Origin: Cymbomonas tetramitiformis
Lineage: Eukaryota; Chlorophyta; Pyramimonadophyceae; Pyramimonadales; Pyramimonadaceae
DNA length: 39,260 bases
Direction: 5' to 3'
Assembly: GCA_001247695.2 (NCBI GenBank)
Contig: LGRX02030299.1
Coordinates: forward strand, 1 to 39,260
The position numbers and the translations under genes are program-made. Shown here piece by piece: positions 31,270 through 39,260 of the stretch. Numbering within the stretch: position 1 is the stretch's first letter; the number at the start of each line of letters is the position of its first letter. The notes beneath the pieces were generated by a model. It did not search any database and was not told the origin of the DNA. It saw nothing but the letters and a program-made list of their open reading frames with translations.

Positions 31270-31325
31270 TCTCCTAAGTATTCCTAAATATTCCTAAGAA
31301 TCTCCTAAAAATCTCCTAAACATGT
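31270..31325. repeat. CCTAA-rich short tandem repeat
   Basis: Five copies of an 11-12 bp word, (T)CTCCTAA or TTCCTAA followed by AAT/GTA. It precedes the 41-bp array, which also contains TTAGG/CCTAA words. Confidence 0.7.
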
Positions 31326-31483
31326 CATATGAACACATACTTAAGTATAAACTCGTACTGTATGTTAACATTGGGTTCTCCTAAAGTTGGGTAATTAGTG
31401 ATTGGACGAGAGTATATATAAACTTGGTATAATTCAAAAGTTAGGAAAATGACACAATATAAACCGATGACACATTTAAATAC

Positions 31484-32015
31484 GCAGCTATGTTATTGGT
31501 CCAATGTTTAGGAAACCCTAGGCATCGTGCTTTGCTATTGGCTAGATGTTTAGGAAAACCTAATATGGTGCTATTTTATTGGCCCGATGTTTAGGAAAAC
31601 CTAATATGCTGCTATTTTATTGGCCCGATGTTTAGGAAACCCTAGGTATTGTGCTTTGCTATTGGCTAGAAGTTCACGAAAACCTAATATGCAGCTATGT
31701 TATTGGTCCAATGTTTAGGAAACCCTATGCACTGTGCTTTGCTATTGGCTAGATGTGTAGGGAAACCTAATATGCAGCTATGTTATTGGCCCAATGTTTA
31801 GGAAACCCTATGCACTGTGCTTTGCTATTGGCTAGATGTTTAGGAAAACCTAACATGCAGCTATGTTATTGGTCCATTGTTTAGGAAACCGTAGGCACTA
31901 TGCTTTTCTATTGGCTAGATGTGTAGGGAAACCTAATATGCTGCTATTTTATTGGTCCAATGTTGGGGAAACCCTAGGCACAGTGTATTACAATTGGCTA
32001 GATGTTTAGGGAAGC
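31484..32015. repeat. 41-42 bp tandem array with one ATTGG (CCAAT) per unit
   Basis: Thirteen monomers of 41-42 bp alternate between two types (GTTATTGGTCCAATGTTTAG and GCTATTGGCTAGATGTTTAG). Nearly all contain ATTGG and the small hairpin TTAGGAAAACCTAA or TTAGGAAACCCTA. Directly after the array, at 32022-32034, comes ATTGGTCCATAAATACAG with a TATA-like word. The array lies just 3' of the transposase gene and inside the E4 left arm, where subterminal transposase-binding repeats occur in CACTA-type elements. A plus-strand promoter is an alternative reading. Confidence 0.85.
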
Positions 32016-32200
32016 CATTGGTCCATAAATACAGTATGAGAAAGTCCTACACAGGTCCACGCCGCATACAAGTATTAGGCTATTGTTCAGCAGTTCAGCC
32101 ATGGTTCAGCCAATCAATGCTCTCTAGCTGGGTCAGGCGATGCTGGAAGCCGATGCACGACACGCGTGCCGCGCTAGGTAAAGTGAATCGGGTGGTCTCA

Positions 32201-35200
32201 TTAGTAACAGCCCGTGCGTACTTGATGAAATAGGTGCATGACGTGGCAGTGTGTACTGCCAGGGAGATCTTGAAACATGGCCTTGGTGAGGATGGCGGCA
32301 CATGGTACGATGAGCTCTACACAATCCTCCTTGTCCACCACTGTTACCCCTTGCTTTGTACGGTACTCGTCTTGGATTTCTCTGTACGCAACGACCCGTG
32401 CCAGGCGACACACCACCTGCTGTGTTGCAGAGTTTGTCACAAGGTAATACGCGAGGATTTGTGCGTAAGGGTAGCCTGGTGGTAGACCTAGCTCGCCGAA
32501 ACCACTGACGGTACCAGTGAGGGAGACGTGGTGTGAGATTCGCTTCGTGGCTCGCATGTACTGGGAAGAATGCACCACCTCTGTGTTGAGGGACATCCTG
32601 AGGTACACCGTGATGTCACATTCCCCAGGCGATGCCTGCGCACAACTTGCCAACAGGCGATCAAGTTGCAGCCGCAGGTTGCATGGGAGAGTAGTGGACA
32701 ATAGTTTCCTCCCTGTGCCCAAAAAATAACAGGGCGCCTCGACCAATTTCGCCGCTGGATCCGTGGCAGCTCTGACGGTGGGTTTGGGAAACAACTTCTC
32801 CGCCAAGACATCCATGCTGCGCATATTTGGGTTTCTGAAGCGGTACTCCTGTAGGGCATCTTCGTCACAAATAGCGTTCACGATAGCCTCCACTGGCTTT
32901 TGTTTCACGTGGGTATCCTTAACCACTCCCTTCAGACGCTGAATGGCACGCTCCACCCACAACTCCATGGCTGCACCGACCTCGCCCAAATAGTGTTCTT
33001 GCCGAAACAGATACACCACTGCCAGCCTCATGTTGTATGTGAGCAGTTTCAATATACCTGTGTTTTCCATGACGTTTGCATGCGCTCGGAGGTGATCGCG
33101 TGCTGCCGCTCTAGCTCCTTCCACCTCGGCAGTACTCCACCCCGCGTGAGTTCCCGAAGCTCGCACATAGTGAAGCACAGCTCTGCGCAGTTGCTGCCAA
33201 GCGTCCTCCATCACCATATTCCACTTGGCGAGTTGATCACCAATCACCAGAGGGCTGTAGTAGATGATCCAGTTCAGGACGTCCTCCATTGTGTACATGC
33301 CTGTCACACAACCAACCATCCAACTGGGCGATGTAGCATGTCCCATTATACACACTACAGGTCTCCGAGGCGTGGCACTCATGGCAACGTCAACTAATGC
33401 AGGTTTGCGATGTGCGTAGCGCACATCCCTGACAAGCCTACTTAACTCACCGAAATATTGCACAATGTCGTTGTACTTGCGGATGACGTCGTGTGGAGGC
33501 TTCACGAGCTTCGCCCGGGCTTGCATTTCGTCCAGAATCGTCTTGGGCAAAATGAAGGTCGCGTCGGGTACCCCTGGAACTTTGCCCAATAATAGCTTCC
33601 AGAATCTCTTCGCCAGCCCGTATAACACGCAGTGCCCGAAGGGGACTGCGTATTGAAACATGGGATCGAAGTACGGGATCAACTCGAGCGCACCGCGCCC
33701 ATGCCGTCCAGTCATTTTCGGGGATTCCCCTCCTTCGGTTCTAGATACCAACCCAGCATGCCCGTCTTTAGAAAGCATGAGGAGCTCTTCGTCCGCATAC
33801 ACCTCGGATTTCCCCTGCACGGTTGTCATTGTTAGCTTCACCGGCTTGGCATACCCCTTGAAATACATTCCCTTCCCGCCGGGACCGCTCGTCCCTTCGA
33901 ACAGACTGTAGGCATCAGCCCGGTAGCTACCGACTCCCATAAACCGCCCCATTGTGATCCGCATCACCGAATCCGCGTGCACCATTCCCAAGAATACTTT
34001 AAGTTTGTAAGTTCTCTCCAGGAAACTGTCGTACACCTCAAACCCGTGCATTAGGCGTAGCAACTCGGCTTCAAATAGTGCCCATATCACCAGGGGATTC
34101 TTCTCCTTTTGCCGGGGGCCGCGTGTAAGCCACGGCACCCGATGCCACATATCACGTTGACGAAACTGCAACCATCCATTGCGACACCCATCCCACATTG
34201 CGTTCATCCACCGTACGCCATTGGTATTCATTTACAAAACAGCATTCGCATCACACCAGGCCCTTCATTTCCAAAGCGTACCAAGATGTGCAGATCCTCG
34301 CACTTTATCACGCCAGCACCCATGGAATATGACCTGGTCACAAAGAAAGCAGTTGTTATACTATATACAGAAAAAAGAAAAAAAAACATCCATTCAGGCC
34401 GCAGCATCCGTGCTGCCACAAATACAACGAAAGCTGGGAAATCGAGGGTGATGGCGTCGCCATCGCACCCGATGTCCGAGTTCCACAGTTGGGCATCATC
34501 CGCGCCGGGAGAGAGGATCATCGAGCGGTGCTCCGCGTATTCCACACCAGGATCACCCCCCTCTGGAGGCGGCTCTACAGGTGTACTCGCTGACGGCGAA
34601 AGCAAGGCACCTCCGACGGCCTGATCAATACGTTCGGCCAGCGCTGCCGTCCAGAAGTCAAGTCCTGTTCGAGCATCCCGCCGGGCCCGTTGCTTGCAAA
34701 ACTCCGGGTTACGCATCCAACGTTTTATAGTACGCTGCGGCGCGAAGTAATAAAACCAATCCCGTGGACGGAGCTCATCTCGACCATCGCTGGTACGTAT
34801 GACCTCGAACCGTTTCTCCTTACACGTGCGCACCGGCGCACCGTCGGAGTTGGTTTCCAGTATTGTGTCACGGGTCTGGTTCTTGTCCCATGAGCTTCGG
34901 TCGTCGCCAGGGGGGTAATGTCGGCACCAATTCACGCATACATGCACGGCGTGGTCCATGTGTGACCCGGTCTTCAGAAACTTCCTCATTCTATATAGAC
35001 TTGACGGAAGATTGCACTTTCCAGGCCCCCCCATGAGCATGATCAAAACCTTCAAAAACCTGTCGAATGCAGGCCTCGACCAATGTTGCGCCCTTCGCAG
35101 CTCCATGAAGTAGCAAACCGCCTCGCCCACCGTCATGTGGTCGGCGTCGGTATCCCCCACGAATAACGGGTCGCCTGGCGCCATATCTGTGTCCCACTCC

Positions 35201-36058
35201 TCCTGGTCAGGTACGACGTCGTTCACGTCCGATTTCGTAGGCAGGAATTCCTCCAGGTTCGAGCCGGCCTCGTTCCACAGATCTTCTTCCTCGCAATTGT
35301 GCTGGCTAAATATCTACATCCATTGGCAAGTAAATCCAGCCAGCAAGCCAGACCGTCGTCGGTATTTTGGAGAGAGTCTGCTATAAATGTGGCAATCCAT
35401 GACAAACAAAGATACCAACCCGCGCAAAGGAAACAAGAGAGCGCTAGCAGATTTCTAGGCATTCCCCGATGGGTGGCATATCGATGGGTGACGTGGCAAA
35501 TACCTGCAGAAATGTGCTTTTCGTGACATCAGCCTCCGGCTCAGGGGCGTCCGCCGCTGCAGCAAGCAATTTCTGCACATCGTCATCCTCCTCATCTGAG
35601 TCCAGATAGTCCAGTGTAGACACGGGGTCACCTTGCACCACACCCTCGTCGAGTTGAATCTTCACCTCGGAAGGGACTCCATGTACACCGTGCATGCCGC
35701 TGTCCGGGAAAGTCATGCTTGTGAACACGGATGGTTCAACATCGTGTAGGGTAGGTCCTGTTGATGGTAGGGAAGTCACACGATACCGCGTGTCCATGCG
35801 TCCCCCATGGTCCGTAAGCCATGCATCGATTATTCCCAGAAGGTTCTTTTCGGCAGCCGAGGGAGGGCCTCGACATGCTTCTACGAGTTTCAGCTGCGCG
35901 CGCATTGTGCGTCGTATGGTGGTGCGGGTGCTTGCGGATCGCTGCACCATTTGTTCCACCTCCTCCTCCGTGAACGACACCGCTGTCCAGTTAAACCAGT
36001 CCTTCTGTCCTGCGCACATGCCACAGTTATACCCAATTCCGGGACGATTTACATGCAT
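32201..36058 (-). CDS. Tnp2/CACTA-like transposase, three exons
   Basis: Proposed exons: 36058-35504, 35289-34282 and 34165-32201, with the stop at the 32201 end. Intron 1 joins CTGCAG/GTATTT to GCGAG/GAAGAA (214 nt) and intron 2 joins ATCTTG/GTACGC to TTGCAG/TTTCGT (116 nt); both keep phase 0. Family signatures in order: an N-terminal Cys-x2-Cys (YNCGMCAG), LPSSLYRMRKFLKT then HVCVNWCRHYP, LWNSDIGCDGD, SYSMGAGVIKCEDL, VPFGHCVLYGLAKRFWKLLL, LTYNMRLAVVYLFRQEHYLG and MELWVERAIQRLK. These resemble the Tnp2 transposase and DUF4218-type regions of CACTA-like elements, which act in the nucleus on element ends. A polypyrimidine run at about 34380 suggests one more unresolved intron in exon 2. The expected Cys-x2-Cys before FEG reads YRADAYSLFEG, so both Cys are lost. 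Confidence 0.75.
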
Positions 36059-36289
36059 TCGTTATAGACAACTTGTGCATGTTCGGCGTGCCATCAGCAG
36101 GTTAATTCATCACTGCAATTGTCATCAGAAGGCGCAACACCTATGCGACGATCATTTCGCAAGGAACAGCGGGTTGTGAAATGGAAGTAAGCGTGCTTCT
36201 TCCGCCCTGGCATCTCCTTGCATCACCTGGGTACATCTGTATCAGAAAAGGATCGAGTTCGGGTTTTGTACTTGCTAATCACACTGCTC

Positions 36290-36725
36290 AACCGAATGGT
36301 TGTTGATTCCGCCAGGAGTAAACCTAGCAGGCTGCCAACTCGTTATCGCATGGACGGCACCTCCCGGTGCACTACAGATCAAAACAACCTGAAATGAAAT
36401 TGTTATTAACGTGCTTGTTTCCGCCAGGTGTAAACCCAGCAGACTGCCAACTCCATATCGCATGGACGGCACCTCCCGGTGTACTAGAGATCAAACCAAC
36501 AGAAATGAAATTGTTATTAACGTTCTTCTTTCCGCCAGGAGTAAACCCAGCAGGCTGCCAACTCCATATCGCATGGAAGGCACCTCCCGGTGTACTATAG
36601 ATCAAACCAACCAGAAATGAAATTGTTATAAACGTTCTTTTTTCCGCCAGGAGTAAACCCAGCAGGCTGCCAACTCCATATCGCATGGAAGGCACATCGC
36701 GGCGTGCTACACGTCAAAACAAACA
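36290..36725. repeat. 112-bp tandem repeat upstream of transposase
   Basis: About four copies with phase word TTCCGCCAG at 36307, 36419, 36530 and 36642. Units include AGTAAACCCAGCAG, CTGCCAACTC, ATATCGCATGG and GCACCTCCCGGTG (itself an imperfect inverted repeat). The array separates the 5' end of the transposase gene (36058) from the 3' end of the next gene (36803). It may be subterminal or promoter-proximal binding-site DNA. Confidence 0.85.
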
Positions 36726-36802
36726 ACCACCTAATGTTGCGTCAGCGTACATCACAAATAAACAAACTGATATCTGGCGTCTTTCCAAACTTGCTCTAGT
36801 TT

Positions 36803-37908
36803 CTACGGCGCTTGTTGTCCTCCCATGCGGGTGCTGCCGTCGGGTGCCGCCGTCCAGAAATTACGAGTGCGCAACGCTGGAATCCGGTCTGCGCCGAAAT
36901 TACCACGGCACTCTGCCAGGGTCAAGGTGCGCTCTACGCCGGCCTCGTCCTTCCACCCAACCTCGTAGTTTCGTTTCACCCGGACTGCGGGCACGATTTT
37001 CATATTCATCTCCACCAGCTGCTCCCACGTCCAGGACTCCACCGTAAAGTCACCGTGGAAAATGCTGTAGTCAAACCTAGCCAGTGGCTCCACCGTGCCA
37101 TCCACATTTCCATCGTCCGCTGCCACTAGGTGGCATCGCATGATCTCCGGATGTCCCATCGTGCGCCAAGGAGATGCATCGCCGATGGTCTCGTGCTCAA
37201 ACACCGTTTCTCCCACATAGGCATCTACGTCTCGTTCGGTACCGTCCTTATCCTTCACCACGCCCCCGTACCAATCGCCGAACGTGATATGCGAATCAGA
37301 TTGGAACTCTTCGATTGCATTCTCGGTCCAAGCTGTTACCGCCGCCTTACGTTTCGCCGCCGCGGTCATCGAGGCTCTCTTCGTTAGTAAGCCCCTTCCG
37401 TATGCGAGCACCTGTCGCATGTCATCATCGTCCGCGTCATCATCGTCGTCGACTTCCGCCATGCTTCGCACCGCTCGTGTTGCACGGGGTGCGCGCTGTG
37501 CGGCAGCCGCGGGAGCTTGCCGTATAGCCTGGTTAATCGATTGGAAAGCCGCCTTCAAAACGGATCCTTCTTTGCCTATTTTTTCAGGTCCTTAGTCCAC
37601 CGCTCCCGCAACTCCGTCTCGACCTCCCCCCGCCACCCCGTCGTCCCGTGTTGCGTACTGAGAAGTTCAAAACCAGGCATGTGTACCTTCTCGAAGACGG
37701 CCGTCGCCGTCATGAAAACCTGTCTCTGCGTACCCCTCGCTACGTGCTGCACGTGTTCGATCAGTGCCGGTACACCCAGCTGCTGTACTTGCGGGAGCAG
37801 CTTTTGCTTCTCCCGCTGCAAGTCTTCGTATGCGGTTGGTGCGCAACCAAATGCAGCGCTCAACTTGCGTTTGTTGCCTGACAGTAGTGCGAAAACCCCC
37901 ATGCCCAT
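36803..37908 (-). CDS. Second gene of E4, unknown function, one frameshift
   Basis: An upstream frame 37908-37576 (110 codons, from an ATG: MGMGVFALLSGNKRKLSAAF) ends in DLKK-stop. A second frame, open from just before that point to 36803, carries GKEGSVLKAAFQSINQAIRQ, an acidic run of Asp residues (DDDDDADDDD) and a compact C-terminal domain (DWYGGVVKDKDGTERDVDAY, then HGDFTVESWTWEQLVEMNMK). The shift lies at a run of six A (37578-37583); one extra A would fuse both into a protein of about 365 residues. No family is recognised. The order next to the transposase suggests an accessory protein of the element, as TnpA-type second genes are common in CACTA elements, but no sequence similarity supports that name. 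Confidence 0.5.
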
Positions 37909-38049
37909 TTAGTATCATCTCCCATGATTGCGCAAACTAACACGAGAACATGTCAACTAACGCGTGTTTGTTCACGTACACATGCGCGAGTCGCAAACGG
38001 GTAGACTACGTACTAGCCATCGTTTTCTTCCTTTGCTCCTCATACTGGT

Positions 38050-39260
38050 CCGAACGCCCACCAACCCGACCTTGTCTACAACTCTACACCCCCTCCAACT
38101 GACGACGGCCACACGACAAACGACTCTCCCTCCCATGACCTCACATCATCCGCTCCTCCCACGAGCTGCGTACACAGGCTGGGTGTGATCCCATAAGTGC
38201 AGAGCTGGCGCGGGTAAACTAGAGGGTGCGCCTGCGCATGGCGTGTGTGAGCCGAACGCCCACCAACCCGACCTTGTCTACAACTCTACACCCCCCTCCA
38301 ACTGACGACGGCTACACGACAAACGACTCTCCCTCCCATGACCTCAAATCATCCGCCCCTCCCACGAGCTGCGTACACAGGCTGGGTGTGATCCCACAAG
38401 TGCAGAGCTGGCGCGGGTAAACTAGAGGGTGCGCCTGCGCATGACGTGCGTGAGCCGAACGCCCACCAACCCGACCTTGTCTACAACTCTACACCCCCCT
38501 ACAACTGAACGGCCACACGACAAACGACTCTCCCTCCCATGACCTCACATCATCCGCCCCTCCCACGCGCTGCGTACACAGGCTGGGTGTGATCCCATGC
38601 GTGCAGAGCTAGCGCGGGTACACTAGAGGGTGCGCCTGCGCATGACGTGCGTGAGCCGAACGCCCACCAACCCGACCTTGTCTACAATACTACACCCCCC
38701 TACAACTGAATGGCCACACGACAAACGACTCTCCCTCCCATGACCTCACATCATCCGCCCCTCCCACGAGCTGCGTACACAGGCTGGGTGTGATCCCATG
38801 CGTGCAGAGCTGGCGCGGGTACACTAGAGGGTGCGCATGCGCATGACGTGCGTGAGCCGAACGCCCACCAACCCGACCTTGCCTACAACTCTACACCCCC
38901 CTCCAACTGGACGGCCACACGACAAACGACTCTCCCTCCCATGACCTCACATCATCCGCCCCTCCCACGAGCTGCGTACACAGGCTGGGTGTGATCCCAT
39001 GCGTGCAGAGCTGGCGCGGGTACACTAGAGGGTGCGCCGCGCATGACGTGCGTGAGCCGAACGCCCACCAACCCGACCTTGTCTACAACTCCACACCCCC
39101 CTACAACTGAACGGCGCAACGGCCACACGACAAACGACTCTCCCTCCCATGACCTCACATCATCCGCCCCTCCCACGAGCTGCGTACACAGGCTGGGTGT
39201 GATCCCATGCGTGCAGAGCTGGCGCGGGTAAACCAGAGGGTGCGCCGCGCATGACGCGCG
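38050..39260. repeat. 201-bp GC-rich tandem array, open at window end
   Basis: Six copies (phase word CGAACGCCCACCAACCCGAC at 38051, 38253, 38456, 38657, 38858 and 39058) of a 200-203 bp unit with over 90 percent identity. Constant words are ACGACAAACGACTCTCCCTC, CCCATGACCTCA, CTGCGTACACAGGCTGGG, GTGCAGAGCTGGCGCGGGTA and CACTAGAGGGTGCGC. The array continues beyond 39260. By position it would be the subterminal repeat of E4's other arm. Confidence 0.92.

Larger units (their letters stand above)
31068..39260. mobile_element. E4: probable autonomous member of the hairpin-ended family (left end only in window)
   Basis: TGGCTACTGCCCG at 31068 is the same TIR as in E1 and E2. It is followed at once by a perfect 21-bp hairpin (31084-31129), and then by about 100 bp homologous to the E1 left arm (AATTTTTT, CCTCTTG, GGACCCAAACT-AGT). 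Inward lie a CCAAT-type array, the Tnp2-like transposase (32201-36058), a second gene (36803-37908) and a 201-bp array running off the end. No right TIR is seen up to 39260. That the genes lie inside this element is an inference from order; the end itself is seen. Confidence 0.55.

Noticed and set aside
37572..37590. Programmed -1 frameshift at the A6 run
   Set aside because: The run is G-AAA-AAA-T, not a canonical slippery heptamer, and no strong downstream structure was seen. Indel or read error is simpler.
38050..39260. CRISPR-like regular repeats
   Set aside because: The units are head-to-tail without unique spacers, in a eukaryotic context.

Overview
This is a repeat-rich nuclear segment of a eukaryote. 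The evidence is spliceosomal-type introns, non-LTR and Ty3/gypsy retrotransposon remnants, DNA transposons with terminal inverted repeats (TIRs) and target-site duplications (TSDs), an F-box-type gene and many satellite-like arrays. The CACTA/Tnp2-like transposase, the 9-bp-TSD Mutator-like elements and short TTTAGGG-like motifs point towards the plant/algal lineage. The species cannot be named from this sequence. Almost nothing here looks like an intact housekeeping gene.

Layout. 1-200: 74-bp tandem repeats with a CG-rich palindrome. 300-1560: AT-rich decamer array built on ATTCGAATAA. 2004-2546: one unrecognised exon-like ORF (+). 2943-8250 (-): decayed non-LTR retrotransposon with in-frame protein repeats, a zinc knuckle, a Ulp1-like cysteine protease and an AP-type endonuclease, split by a 1.2-kb DNA transposon (4020-5227). 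8876-10012 (-): orphan PepX_C (CocE/NonD-type) domain. 10668-10997 (-) and 11379-12472 (+): a divergent pair (unknown small gene; broken F-box gene) separated by 58-bp palindromic repeats. 12987-14966: Mutator-like element A with perfect 9-bp TSD. 15020-16430 (-): second non-LTR reverse transcriptase remnant, next to a gag-like fragment (16418-17114). 17218-18687: repeats carrying a hairpin whose inner stem covaries. 19324-19695 (-): unrecognised ORF.

20016-27717 is a nest of DNA transposons. Element E1 has TGGCTACTGCCCC ends and a long hairpin just inside the left end. It was hit by Mutator-like element B (20073-22067, 9-bp TSD) and by E3 (24718-27138, TSD CTTA). E3 was in turn hit by E2 (24897-26696, TSD TGGG). 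E1, E2 and a further left end at 31068 (E4) share the TIR and the hairpin architecture; E3 has a related TIR and a palindrome. 28003-29215 (-) is a Ty3/gypsy RT-RNase H remnant with a 250-bp insertion at its edge (27742-27991).

31068-39260 begins with the E4 left end and then holds a 41-bp CCAAT-type array, a three-exon Tnp2-like transposase (32201-36058, -), a 112-bp array, a second unknown gene (36803-37908, -) and a 201-bp array that runs off the window. My main inference is that this is the autonomous, or formerly autonomous, member of the hairpin-ended family that also gave the short E1 and E2 elements.
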